Assembly: GCF_002215035.1 (NCBI RefSeq)
Contig: NZ_NKFP01000004.1
Location: forward strand, 435,726-499,725
Length of the DNA stretch: 64,000 bases
Source of the DNA: Leptolyngbya ohadii IS1
GTDB lineage: Bacteria; Cyanobacteriota; Cyanobacteriia; Elainellales; Elainellaceae
Reading direction: 5' to 3'
A model generated the notes under the pieces. That model did no database searches. It had not been told where the DNA came from and worked only from the letters and a program-made list of their open reading frames with translations. Positions 15,791-24,421 of this stretch are shown one piece after another. The translations under genes and the position numbers were made by a program. The first letter of the stretch is position 1. Each line of letters begins with the position of its first letter.

Positions 15791-18703
15791 ATGCCGCCAT
15801 TACTCGGTGCATTGCTGATTTTGATCGTCTGTCCCACCCTGGGCGGGCTGCCGCTGATTCGCTGGATTGTGCAGATCTTGACGGGGCAAAGGCTCGATCG
15901 CCTGGGAACGGGGAACGTCAGCGTTTCGGCAGCGTTTTATCACGGCGGGAGAACGGCGGGCATTCTGGCGGTTTGCTCGGAGGCGCTCAAGGGCATTCTG
16001 GCGGTTTTGCTGGCGAAGTTTTGCTTTCCGAACAGTCCTGCCTGGGAAGTGGTGGCGCTAATTGCGCTTGTGATCGGACGCTATGCTATTGGACGCGGAG
16101 CCGGAACCACCAACGTCACCTGGGGCTGGATTGTGCATGACCCGATCGCCTCTGGTCTGGTTTTCCTGCTTAGCGGCATTAGCTTTACCCTGTTTCGCGA
16201 AAAGAAAACGGGGCGGCTCAGTGTACTGGTGTGGATGGTGCTGATCGCGATTTTGCGCCATCCTTTCGAGCGGGGACGAATTGCGGCAACGGTGCTGCTA
16301 GTGCTACTGATTGCCTGGATCTATCGCCAGATTCCCGATGATTTAGACCTGTCTGCTACGACTGCCCATTCGGAAGCTCAGCCCATGTTTCGATTTTTTC
16401 GCGGCGATCGTGCCCTGCTTTCCCTCACGCAAGTCCTGGATGCGAATCAGGTGGGACAAAAGGCGGCAACGCTCTCTCAGCTTCATCGGTGGGGCTATCC
16501 CATTCCTCAGGGGCGGGTGCTGCCTCCGGGGGATGATCCGGCTCCTCTGATTGAATCGCTTGATCCCAGTCCAGAGCATCCGGTGATTGTCCGATCGTCC
16601 GCCATTGGAGAGGACACGGAAACGGCATCGGCGGCGGGGCAGTATGAATCGATCGCGAATGTCACCAGCCAGCCTGCCTTAGAACAGGCGATTTTGCGCT
16701 GCCAAGCATCCTATAACGCTTCCCGTGCGGCTCAGTATCGCAGCGACAGAGGAATTGCCGAAAGCGGCATGGCAGTGATTGTGCAGCAGCAGATCCAGGG
16801 CGTATTCTCTGGGGTGGCGTTCAGTCGCGATCCGGTGGCGCGGCAGGGGGATGCGATCGTCATTGAAGCTTTACCGGGAGGAGCGGATCAGATTGTTTCG
16901 GGTCGAGTAACGCCGGAGCAGTATCGGGTCTGGATGGAGGAAAGCCCGATCGTGGATGGGAATCAGTCCTTGGGCTGGGTGTTGCCGGACGAGATGAAGC
17001 TGAATATGACGGGTGAGGGAGACGTGCCGCCCCGACTGATTCAGCAGGTAGCGTACCTGGCAAGGCATCTAGAAGCCCGATACCACGGCATCCCGCAGGA
17101 TATTGAATGGACGTTCGACGGTCAGCGGCTCTGGCTGTTGCAAGCACGCCCGATCACGACGCTAATCCCCCTCTGGACGCGCAAAATTGCCGCCGAAGTG
17201 ATTCCCGGCTTTATTCGTCCGCTCACCTGGTCAATCAACCAGCCTTTAACCTGCGGCGTGTGGGGCGAGATTTTTACGATCGTCCTCGGCAATCGATCGA
17301 AGGGATTGGACTTCACGCAAACCGCCACCCTGCACAATTCCGCTGCCTACTTTAACGCCTCCCTGCTGGGCGAGATTTTCCTGCGAATGGGACTTCCCCC
17401 TGAAAGCCTGGAATTCCTGACCCGTGGCGCAAAGTTCAGCAAACCGCCGATCGCCTCCACTCTCAAAAACCTGCCCGGACTCACACGATTGGCAAAGCGG
17501 GAATTTCAGCTAGAGCGGGACTGGCAGCGGGACTGGCAGCAGCACTTACAGCCCGGATTGGCAGAGCTATCTCAGCGCTCAGTGGATTCTCTCAATCCAG
17601 AGGAACTGCTGAATCGGATCGATCGCATCTTAGACCTGCTCCGACGCGCCACCTACTACAGCATTTTTGCGCCCCTCAGTGCGGCTCTGCGGCAAGCGAT
17701 CTTTAAGGTAAATCCTGCCGATCTGGACAATGGTCTAACTCCCGAAGCAGCTTCTCTGCGATCGCTCCAGTCCCTTGCCGATCGGACTCGTCCTGTTGTC
17801 CCAGCCCCTTTTACCGACAGCGACACGCTATTTCATCAACTCGCTGCAATTCCCGCAGGCAAACCGATCTTAGAAGAATTCGATTGCCTCCTCACAGAAT
17901 ACGGCTACCTCAGCGAAGTTGGAACCGATATCGCCGTCCCTACCTGGAAAGAAGACCCCCATCCCATCCGCGAACTGTTCGCTGCCCTGGTTCAGCAGCC
18001 TCCTAGCAATTCCACAAATGGGCAGGGTAAGGTCACACCTGGAAAAGTTCGACGAGTCCAGCGACGAATTGACCTCAAAGGACAGGTGACAGAGGTTTAC
18101 AGCAAACTCCTGGCAGAACTGCGGTGGAGCTTTGTCGCACTGGAACGGCAGTGGCTTGCCTCAGGATGGCTAAAAGAATCCGGCGATATCTTCTACCTCA
18201 CCTTTGCCGAAATCCGCCAAGCCGTCGAAGATACGACCGGACAGGATCAATTTTCGCGTCGCATTGCCGATCGCAAACAGCAGCTTGAAGCCGACCGCCA
18301 GCTTACCCCACCCCTCCTCGTCTACGGCAACGATCCCCCCCTGCCCCAACTTCAGCCTGCCTGGGAAGACAAAGCCACCGCCCAAACCCTCCAGGGCATT
18401 GGAGCCAGCGCCGGACGCGCCGAAGGAACGGTTTTAGTATTGCAGGATTGGCGTAACCTACCCCCGATCGATCGCGCTACGATTCTCGTCGTCCCCTACA
18501 CCGATTCTGGCTGGGCACCTCTCCTGGCACGGGCAGGCGGACTAATTGCTGAAACGGGAGGACAGCTATCTCACGGAGCGATCGTCGCCAGAGAATACGG
18601 CATCCCCGCAGTCATGAACGTCAGCCGCGCCACCCAAAGATTTCAAAACGGGCAGCAGGTGAGGATTGATGGACAGCAGGGGACGATCGAGGTTTTGGCG
18701 TGA
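15791..18703 (+). CDS. PlsY-like acyltransferase domain fused to ATP-grasp/swivel-His domains
   Basis: A 970-residue fusion. Residues 1-185 are a polytopic membrane domain resembling PlsY, the acyl-phosphate:glycerol-3-phosphate acyltransferase (GTGNVSVSAAFYHGGR, CSEALKGILAVLLAK, then WGWIVHDP and RHPFERGR); the first motif differs from the classical SGNxGxTN. About 210-455 is a PEP synthase/PPDK-type ATP-grasp domain (NQVGQKAATLSQL, VIVRSSAIGEDTETASAAGQ, DIEWTFDGQRLWLLQARP). A variable middle follows. The C-terminus is the phosphohistidine swivel domain with His928 in GGQLSHGAIV. The PEP/pyruvate TIM barrel of PEP synthase is absent. The order ATP-grasp, variable domain, terminal His domain is that of rifampicin phosphotransferase-like enzymes, so it should form phosphohistidine and phosphorylate an unknown acceptor. 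The membrane fusion suggests a lipid-linked one. Confidence 0.82.
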   Translation: MPPLLGALLILIVCPTLGGLPLIRWIVQILTGQRLDRLGTGNVSVSAAFYHGGRTAGILAVCSEALKGILAVLLAKFCFPNSPAWEVVALIALVIGRYAIGRGAGTTNVTWGWIVHDPIASGLVFLLSGISFTLFREKKTGRLSVLVWMVLIAILRHPFERGRIAATVLLVLLIAWIYRQIPDDLDLSATTAHSEAQPMFRFFRGDRALLSLTQVLDANQVGQKAATLSQLHRWGYPIPQGRVLPPGDDPAPLIESLDPSPEHPVIVRSSAIGEDTETASAAGQYESIANVTSQPALEQAILRCQASYNASRAAQYRSDRGIAESGMAVIVQQQIQGVFSGVAFSRDPVARQGDAIVIEALPGGADQIVSGRVTPEQYRVWMEESPIVDGNQSLGWVLPDEMKLNMTGEGDVPPRLIQQVAYLARHLEARYHGIPQDIEWTFDGQRLWLLQARPITTLIPLWTRKIAAEVIPGFIRPLTWSINQPLTCGVWGEIFTIVLGNRSKGLDFTQTATLHNSAAYFNASLLGEIFLRMGLPPESLEFLTRGAKFSKPPIASTLKNLPGLTRLAKREFQLERDWQRDWQQHLQPGLAELSQRSVDSLNPEELLNRIDRILDLLRRATYYSIFAPLSAALRQAIFKVNPADLDNGLTPEAASLRSLQSLADRTRPVVPAPFTDSDTLFHQLAAIPAGKPILEEFDCLLTEYGYLSEVGTDIAVPTWKEDPHPIRELFAALVQQPPSNSTNGQGKVTPGKVRRVQRRIDLKGQVTEVYSKLLAELRWSFVALERQWLASGWLKESGDIFYLTFAEIRQAVEDTTGQDQFSRRIADRKQQLEADRQLTPPLLVYGNDPPLPQLQPAWEDKATAQTLQGIGASAGRAEGTVLVLQDWRNLPPIDRATILVVPYTDSGWAPLLARAGGLIAETGGQLSHGAIVAREYGIPAVMNVSRATQRFQNGQQVRIDGQQGTIEVLA

Positions 18704-18730
18704 AATTGATTTGCCTATTGCGATCGAACT

Positions 18731-18757
18731 AGGCGGGCAAGATGCCTACTCCACAAG
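18731..18757. repeat. Short GGCGGGCAAGATGCC-type repeat between convergent genes
   Basis: The 57-base gap contains AGGCGGGCAAGATGCCTACT followed by CCACAAGAA. I recall very similar GGCAAGATGCC-CCACAAGA strings as small dispersed repeats in filamentous cyanobacteria. The inner GGC-AAGAT-GCC can form a short hairpin. Only one copy is in the window. Confidence 0.4.
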
Positions 18758-18760
18758 AAT

Positions 18761-19993
18761 CTATTCGTTCGGCAGCTGATACTGGCTCACAATCCGCTTC
18801 GCATACTCCGGCACATGCGCTTCCAGCTTCTCCGGATGGTTGCGCTTCGTGTACAGATAGTTGCGCGTAAAGTGGGAGTCGATCGAAAAACGCGCATATT
18901 CCAGCCCCTTCGGACCAATCTTCTCGATCACCACGCCCATCAGCTTCGCCGCCCACATCGGCAGGGTCACGCCCTTGTCATACGCCGGAATGCTTTGCTG
19001 GACTGCATTTTTACGATCGCCCTGCGACATCACAGGCTGCGTCTCAATCTGATCCATCACCAGATCCAGCATTTCCTGACCGCGATCGTTTCGCACCACG
19101 ATCCACTGCCAGCCAAAGGGCGCGCCCATGTAGCCCACCACCAGATCCGCCAGGGAATTTACATAGTCAAAGCAACTCATACAGGAGGGCGCAAACACAT
19201 CCTTAAGCTGATTCGTTTTCAGTCCAAAGAACGGCACCTTCTCGATCGACCCATCCTCGTGCTTAAAATGCACCCGGAAATCCTGCATGAATTCGTAATG
19301 CACCACTGTTTCGGGCGATCGGCTCGTGGTATCCAGGAATTTTTGCAGTCCGGCGCGGGTCACGTTATCCACGCAGGGTGTTCCCAGCACATAGAGCTTT
19401 TCCAGCCCCAGCTGCTTTTCCACGGCGCGAAGTGCCTGAATCTGACAGCCTACCCCAATGACTAATAGCCGCTTCATCCCCGACTGTTCAATCTGCTCCA
19501 GCACCGACAGATTGGGCGATAGGGTCGGCTTATTTACCCTCGCTGCCAGGATTTCCTCCGGCGTGCGGGCAATCACGGGCTGCGGCTGGAACCTATCTTC
19601 TTTCGTATTCTGAACACACACTACGCCTTCTACCATGCCCCGATTCAGCATTTCGATGGCGATCGAACTCACAATGCCCGTCCACTGTGCCCCCTCGATC
19701 GGCTGATGCTTCCGGGCTGCCATCATGTCCTGCCGCACGCCAAAATACCAGTCGTCCTGATCGTCCAGATTGCGCGATCGTCCGTGGGTCTGCTCCTCTA
19801 GTTCCGGAATCTGCTGATTAATAAAGGCGCAGGCTTCTTTGACGTAATGGATATAGTAGGTGTCGCACAGACCGCATTCGCTGCACAGTTCCTTCGCCGG
19901 ACGGCGGCTACCGGGTTTCAGTGCCTTCGCTTTCAGATGTGTATCCTGAGGCTTGTTCTGATTCTGGGAGGAATCGGGGGTAATGGCAGTCAT
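18761..19993 (-). CDS. bciB: BciB-type ferredoxin-dependent 8-vinyl chlorophyllide reductase
   Basis: BciB reduces the 8-vinyl group of divinyl chlorophyllide a, giving the monovinyl pigment used for chlorophyll a; electrons come from ferredoxin. The 410-residue protein belongs to the coenzyme F420 hydrogenase/dehydrogenase beta-subunit (FrhB) family. Seen: the N-terminal cluster motif ELCSECGLCDTYY (Cys37, Cys40, Cys43), the GVGCQIQALRAVEKQ segment, LGTPCVDNVTR, and APSCMSCFDYVNSLADLVVGYMGAPFGWQW with further cluster cysteines. Length and motif order match cyanobacterial BciB (Synechocystis slr1923 type). The N-terminal 30 residues are polar and variable. It stands alone and is convergent with the fusion gene. 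Confidence 0.9.
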   Translation of the reverse strand: MTAITPDSSQNQNKPQDTHLKAKALKPGSRRPAKELCSECGLCDTYYIHYVKEACAFINQQIPELEEQTHGRSRNLDDQDDWYFGVRQDMMAARKHQPIEGAQWTGIVSSIAIEMLNRGMVEGVVCVQNTKEDRFQPQPVIARTPEEILAARVNKPTLSPNLSVLEQIEQSGMKRLLVIGVGCQIQALRAVEKQLGLEKLYVLGTPCVDNVTRAGLQKFLDTTSRSPETVVHYEFMQDFRVHFKHEDGSIEKVPFFGLKTNQLKDVFAPSCMSCFDYVNSLADLVVGYMGAPFGWQWIVVRNDRGQEMLDLVMDQIETQPVMSQGDRKNAVQQSIPAYDKGVTLPMWAAKLMGVVIEKIGPKGLEYARFSIDSHFTRNYLYTKRNHPEKLEAHVPEYAKRIVSQYQLPNE

Positions 19994-20221
19994 TGAAAAA
20001 AAATTATTAACTCAGCGACTCTTTCAATCACAATACCGTAGAGGCTGGCGATCGGGGGGCATCCGAGACAAAATTCAGGGTTATCTCTCCCGCTCCGGCA
20101 GGACTTCCTCCTTCCTGGTATCTTGGAAATAAAAGCGCGTTGCTTGCCTCCAGGCATTCAATATTTAATCAAACAGCTCTTTGATCAGACATTATCGACG
20201 CCGATATTTTGATAGATAGAT

Positions 20222-20737
20222 ATGAACTACGTCATCGCTGTTCTTCCCGATCGTATTCAAGCCGAAGCTGCCTATTCCCAGCTTGAAAAAGAAGGCATTC
20301 CCCAGAGTCAAATGAGTATCCTGGGACGCGGCTACAAAACCGCCGACGAGTACGGCTTTATCGACCCCCAACAGCCCGCCCGCAAACAGGCACGATTAAT
20401 GTCCTTCTGGCTGGTTCCCTTTGGCTTTATTGGCGGCGTTGCCTTTAACCTTGCAACCAATTATGAGGTGTTTCCCGAAATTGGACTCCTGGGCAACCGG
20501 ATTCTGGGCGGCGTCCTGGGAGCGATCGGCGGCGCAATGGGCAGCTTTTTTGTCGGTGGCTTCACGGGCGCAGCAATGGGCAGCGGTGATGCTCTCCCCT
20601 ACCGCAATCGGCTGAAGGAAGGCAAATACATCGTCGCAGTCAGCGGCGCACCCAATATTACAAATAAAGCCTCCAGCATCCTGAAAGGATTTAAGCCGGA
20701 ATCTCTCCAGGGCTATGTTGATCCCAATGTTAATTAG
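20222..20737 (+). CDS. Conserved cyanobacterial protein with Gly-rich membrane hairpin
   Basis: A 171-residue protein of no established function that I recognise as a type common in cyanobacteria. The N-terminal 45 residues (NYVIAVLPDRIQAEAAYSQL ending in SILGRGY) look like a small alpha/beta domain as in general-stress proteins of the YflT/DUF1269 sort. A Gly/Ala-rich hydrophobic region follows (SFWLVPFGFIGGVAFNLA; GGVLGAIGGAMGSFFVGGF), probably a helical hairpin that inserts in membranes. The tail (LPYRNRLKEGKYIVAVSG) returns to a soluble strand. The ATG at 20222 has no strong Shine-Dalgarno. A G-rich repeat array begins at the stop codon. Confidence 0.75.
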   Translation: MNYVIAVLPDRIQAEAAYSQLEKEGIPQSQMSILGRGYKTADEYGFIDPQQPARKQARLMSFWLVPFGFIGGVAFNLATNYEVFPEIGLLGNRILGGVLGAIGGAMGSFFVGGFTGAAMGSGDALPYRNRLKEGKYIVAVSGAPNITNKASSILKGFKPESLQGYVDPNVN

Positions 20738-20998
20738 GGGGAGTAGGAGAGTGGGGGAGTGGGTTGATGAGTCGGTGGGTTGATGAGTAGAATCCTTGGG
20801 ACAAATCCGGCTGAAGCGCCTAACCCAGAGACTTAAAGGCAACGGCAAAGTCATTTATTAAATGACAACAGTTATTAAATGACAACAATCCGCTCACCCC
20901 TCCAGAATTCCCATTCCCTCACCTGCCTACTCATCCACTCATTCACTCATCCACTCATTCCCCCCTCTACTCCCTACTCATCCACTCATCCATCCAAC
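20738..20998. repeat. Inverted pair of G-rich and C-rich octamer arrays filling the gap
   Basis: Right after the stop, 20738-20793 is a G-rich array of GAGTGG-, GATGAGT- and GGGTT-type units. At 20926-20998 the complementary type appears, with repeated ACTCATCC/ACTCATTC units, and it touches the ATG of the next gene. The two arrays are imperfect reverse complements and could pair in RNA across the gap. Between them is an exact 16-bp repeat (TTATTAAATGACAACA at 20855 and 20872). The same octamer array precedes the HDAC and trpC genes. Confidence 0.8.
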
Positions 20999-21736
20999 AT
21001 GACCACCCTCCCCAAAACCCTCGAAGAAGCGATCGAACAGGCAAAAGTCTCTACCCAGGCGGCGATCGAAGACGGCTACAAGCGGGTTCAGGTTGAAATT
21101 GTCTTTCCTGAACTGAAGATAATGCCGATCGCGGCTCAGTTTTTGGAACCGTTTGAGGCCCTGGGCGAAAAGCTACGCGTCTATTTCACCGATGCGGGGG
21201 CGGCGGCATTAGCTCGGCGGGACTGGGGCGAGAAGCCGTTTGCGATCCGGGGGTTGAGCGATATGCGATCGGAGATTCAGCCAGAGGAGGAGCTATTGCT
21301 GTTTGTAGAGCCGTCCTCCGTGGAGGTAAATGAAGTTGAGCAGCTTTGCCAGCAGGCGGGCGATCGGGCGGTGGTGCTGCTCAATCCAAAAATGGAAGAC
21401 ATTGTGACGATCGGGATTGGTTATGCAGGGCGGCAGCTGCGGGAGCGATTCCTGAAGCAGTTTGATGCGGCGTACTATCTTCAGCCGATCGAAGGGGCAG
21501 CAATTCTGCGGGCGTATCCCTCTCCCTGGCAGGTCTGGGTGGAGAAGGCAGAAGATGACTACGAATTAGCAGGCGAATTTCCGCAGAAGCCGAACAGCGA
21601 GATGATTGAAGGGCTGTTATTGGGCACAGCGGAGACAGAAGAAGCCACAGCGGAACCTGCAACATCCTCCCGTCCGGCTCAGCGTAAAGGAATTTTGTCT
21701 TCGCTTCAGCAGTTCCTGCGGGCGTTAAGTCAGTAG
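20999..21736 (+). CDS. DUF1995 family protein
   Basis: The frame is open from 20879, but the first 40 codons read through the CCACTCAT repeat array and give low-complexity sequence (Ser/Thr/Pro/His), so I take the ATG at 20999. The 245-residue product begins TLPKTLEEAIEQAKVSTQAA, typical of the DUF1995 family found in cyanobacteria and chloroplasts; it continues VQVEIVFPELK, LRVYFTDAGAAALARRDWG, and later VVLLNPKMED, GYAGRQLRERFLKQFDAAYYLQP and a WQVWVEK strand. The function is not known; the fold is probably alpha/beta. The C-terminal 25 residues are Ala/Thr/Ser-rich and basic. No Shine-Dalgarno is visible because the repeat array fills the leader. Confidence 0.85.
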   Translation: MTTLPKTLEEAIEQAKVSTQAAIEDGYKRVQVEIVFPELKIMPIAAQFLEPFEALGEKLRVYFTDAGAAALARRDWGEKPFAIRGLSDMRSEIQPEEELLLFVEPSSVEVNEVEQLCQQAGDRAVVLLNPKMEDIVTIGIGYAGRQLRERFLKQFDAAYYLQPIEGAAILRAYPSPWQVWVEKAEDDYELAGEFPQKPNSEMIEGLLLGTAETEEATAEPATSSRPAQRKGILSSLQQFLRALSQ

Positions 21737-22259
21737 ATCCTCAGTCGATTTTTGGATCTTTAAATTCCTTTCTCAGACTCTTCATCCTGGGACGATTATC
21801 TTATTGGAATAGTAGGTCATATTTTTAACATAGCTTTAAGGTAGAGGCGGTTATAAGCCCAGAAGATTGGGCACAATAGAATTACGATAGATGTTGCGAA
21901 ATGTAAAATTAATCGGCTACAGCAGTGGTCTTGTATCGCAAAGCCTGCTCCTGGGACAAAAATAGTTCTGGGGTGTCAGAACCTCGATTGCCAGGGCTTT
22001 TCTGCTGAGCAATTTCGATCCAGAACAAAACAGGAACCTTGCTGTTGTCTTTGCAGGTGCCCTGGCTGAATGGCTCTGTTCTGTGGTTCTATAGATGCTT
22101 CTACTGATTTGCTTTTAATCTGCTTCGATAGTCTTTGTCTTGATGGTCTTTCTCTAAGGGTGAAATCGAGTCAATTGGCTCAGCTTTTTAGGATTGTGCT
22201 TGATCTACTGGGTTTGATTAAGTTTATAAATTGGTTTGTCGAGCGTCTTGAGGGGATGG
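21737..22259. other. 523-base gap with a structured segment (possible ncRNA or leader)
   Basis: No credible ORF. About 21930-22070 can fold: GTTCTG and CAGAAC form a 6-bp hairpin (about 21966-21983), and GCCAGGGC (about 21991-21998) is an exact reverse complement of GCCCTGGC (about 22059-22066), with an inner CTGC/GCAG pair and a small apical hairpin. Upstream, TAGAAT near 21879 could be a -10 box. This could be a small RNA or the structured leader of the phosphatase gene. I could not match it to 6S, tmRNA, SRP or RNase P RNA. Confidence 0.35.
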
Positions 22260-23021
22260 ATGCGCGTGTCTAGCAGTCGGCGAATTTTTGTGGGCGATGT
22301 TCATGGTCATTATGATGCCCTGATGCGACTTCTGGAAACGATCGCGCCTGGTGCCGAAGATCAGGTCTATTTTGTAGGGGATTTGATCGATCGCGGACCG
22401 AAGAGTGCTCAGGTCATTCAGTTTGTGCGGGAACACGGCTACGGCTGTGTCATGGGCAATCATGAACATATGCTGCTGGAAGCATTTCCGGAAAGCAAAG
22501 TCTCTCAGCATCTTCTGCAAATCTGGCTGCAAAGCGGTGGCTATACAACGATCGCCAGCTACGCGACGCCAGAACTGCTGATGGAAAACCTGCAATGGCT
22601 GCAAAGCTTACCGACCCATCTGGACTTGGGAGATATTTGGCTTGTCCATGCGGGGGTGCATCCCCATCTGCCGCTTGATGCCCAGACGGTGCAGCAGTTT
22701 TGCTGGATTCGGGAGGAGTTTCACGGGACACCGGAGCCTTACTTCTCCGATAAGCTGATCATTACGGGACACACCATTACCTTCACGCTGCCGGGTGTGC
22801 CTGCGGGGGCAGTGGCAAAAGGGCGAGGCTGGCTAAATATTGACACGGGGGCATATCATCCCAAGAGCGGCTGGCTGACTGCGGTGGATATGACTCAGGA
22901 GCAGGTGTATCAGGTCAACGTCTTTCAGAACACGGTGCGATCGATGCCTTTGGCGGAAGCGGCGGTAGAAATTGAACCGGGGCAGATGTATTTGCGGCGG
23001 CAGCTAATTCAAACGCTGTAG
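22260..23021 (+). CDS. PPP-type metallophosphatase (Ser/Thr phosphatase-like)
   Basis: A calcineurin-like metallophosphoesterase of 253 residues. Seen from the ATG at 22260 (AGGGG just upstream; an in-frame TTG at 22236 is less likely): GDVHG (12-16), GDLIDRG (40-46) and GNHE (66-69), the three metal-binding motifs of PPP phosphatases, then LVHAGVHP and GHT, which supply the last histidine ligands. The spacing is that of bacterial PrpA/PrpE-like protein phosphatases. The substrate could be a phosphoprotein or a small molecule such as a dinucleoside polyphosphate. It is soluble and has no operon partner. Confidence 0.9.
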   Translation: MRVSSSRRIFVGDVHGHYDALMRLLETIAPGAEDQVYFVGDLIDRGPKSAQVIQFVREHGYGCVMGNHEHMLLEAFPESKVSQHLLQIWLQSGGYTTIASYATPELLMENLQWLQSLPTHLDLGDIWLVHAGVHPHLPLDAQTVQQFCWIREEFHGTPEPYFSDKLIITGHTITFTLPGVPAGAVAKGRGWLNIDTGAYHPKSGWLTAVDMTQEQVYQVNVFQNTVRSMPLAEAAVEIEPGQMYLRRQLIQTL

Positions 23022-23068
23022 GCAGCCTTGGACTGAAGAGGTTCTGTGATGGGCTGTGACCAAAAGAG

Positions 23069-23218
23069 TCAGCGATTAGACTGAGAACGCTCGACCTCCA
23101 TCATTGAGGGATAGCTAGTGTTTGATGCCAGCAAAAAGTAGGTTAACGACACCACAGAACCCACCGTCAAAAACGTGAGCACCGCGGCAAATAACTTTTC
23201 AGCCCGTGAAGATTGCAT
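23069..23218 (-). CDS. 49-residue single-pass membrane protein
   Basis: A small frame on the minus strand with an ATG at 23218 and TGA at 23069. The product starts MQSSRAEKLFAAVLTF, continues with an uninterrupted hydrophobic helix (about 9-31, ending SLTYFLLAS) and ends in a polar tail with EVERSQSNR. AGG lies about 14 bases upstream of the ATG. One-helix proteins of this size are often accessory subunits of photosynthetic or NDH complexes in cyanobacteria, but I cannot assign it. The clean topology (basic N-terminus, one helix, polar tail) argues for a real gene. It lies between the phosphatase (convergent) and hisG (same strand). Confidence 0.65.
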   Translation of the reverse strand: MQSSRAEKLFAAVLTFLTVGSVVSLTYFLLASNTSYPSMMEVERSQSNR

Positions 23219-23385
23219 CCCTAATTCACCTAACTTCTTGAACCCTTTAGATATAGATAGGGTTTATAACAGCTTTAATCTGTCAATTTACGGACAAAGT
23301 AGGAGAAAGTGGGGAAATTACGCAAAAATCCTTCTTGGGACAGAGGGGTTGTAGATTGAATGGGTGATGTCGGTGACAGGTAAAC

Positions 23386-24033
23386 CTAAACGCGGGCAGA
23401 ATCCACAGCGCCACGAATCCGATCGATCCACTGACCCAAACCGTCCTGATTGAGCCGATAGCTTAACGGGTGAGCAATCAGGCGAGCGGTGCTTTCAAAC
23501 AGCTGGTCAATTTCGATCAGGTTGTTTTCTTGCAGGGTGCGCCCAGTTGCAACCAGATCGACGATCGCCTCAGACATTCCCGTGATTGGACCCAACTCCA
23601 CCGAGCCATAGAGCGGCACGACATCCACAGGCAAATCCAGATCGTTGAAATACTCGTTGGCACACTGAACAAATTTAGAAGCAACGCGGCAGTGGGGTGG
23701 CAGTTCCAGCGCCGAACGATAGGGGCTTGAGGCTTTGACTGCGACCGACATCCGACAGCGACCAAATCCCAGATCCACCAGGTGCGCCACACGGGGGTTT
23801 TTCTCGCGCAGCACGTCGTAGCCCACAATGCCTAACTGCGCCTGCCCATATTCCACATACACGGGCACATCGTAATTTCGCACCAGCAGCGCCTTTGCAA
23901 TGTGTTGGCTGTCCCAAATTTCAAGCTGACGATTGCTGTCGTCCAGGAATGCACTGAAGTCTAACCCGATCGACTGGAGCAGCCGAATACTGTCTTTGAG
24001 CAACCCGCCCTTTGGCAGCGCAACCGTGATCAT
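23386..24033 (-). CDS. hisG: HisG, ATP phosphoribosyltransferase (short form)
   Basis: HisG joins ATP and PRPP, the first step of histidine synthesis. I start at the ATG at 24033 because GAGAGG sits 6 bases upstream; the frame is open 22 codons further but that part is not conserved. The 215-residue product is the short form, which lacks the C-terminal regulatory ACT-like domain and works with a HisZ subunit (not in this window). Seen: [16 protein letters not shown] at the start, [34 protein letters not shown], the PRPP-binding block [24 protein letters not shown], and SRANQ-equivalent downstream sequence STARLIAHP. Confidence 0.93.
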   Translation of the reverse strand: MITVALPKGGLLKDSIRLLQSIGLDFSAFLDDSNRQLEIWDSQHIAKALLVRNYDVPVYVEYGQAQLGIVGYDVLREKNPRVAHLVDLGFGRCRMSVAVKASSPYRSALELPPHCRVASKFVQCANEYFNDLDLPVDVVPLYGSVELGPITGMSEAIVDLVATGRTLQENNLIEIDQLFESTARLIAHPLSYRLNQDGLGQWIDRIRGAVDSARV

Positions 24034-24382
24034 GAATTCCTCTCCAGAAAGCCGCAACGAACTATTATCGCGCAGAATCGCCCATGCAGAACCGCTCATG
24101 TTGTGGCAGCGTCGATCGTGCCGCGTAGGATTCAGTCTTCTGTCTAGGACTCTGTTTGAGGCTCCGTAATTTCGCGGATGAGGCTTTAAATTGCCTCGGA
24201 ATGCTCATGAATTTGTTTATGAATTTGTTCATCAATAATTTATCCGGATAGGGATGAGGAAACTAGAAAAAGTCGAATAAGCACCCCTTAGACTCCAGAG
24301 GATTTCGATCCAGTTTGTCTGGTTGTCATTACGCCCCTTGATTCTTTTCGCTTTTGCGACCTTTCGTTCTACCATCTTCCGG

Positions 24383-24412
24383 TTCTACTACTCTCGCTTC
24401 TACTACTCTCGC
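24383..24412 (+). repeat. Exact 15-bp tandem repeat before the coiled-coil/TPR gene
   Basis: TTCTACTACTCTCGC occurs twice in a row, ending 10 bases before the ATG at 24422. If translation began at the TTG at 24323 it would encode FYYSR twice; I think it is leader. The 24034-24421 gap also holds a 12-bp tandem repeat (ATGAATTTGTTT/C, 24207-24230) and otherwise nothing recognisable. Confidence 0.7.
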
Positions 24413-24421
24413 TTAGCTGCA

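Noticed and set aside
20738-20998. CRISPR array interpretation of the octamer repeats
   Set aside because: Units are 8 bp, contiguous and without unique spacers of constant length, and no cas genes are present.
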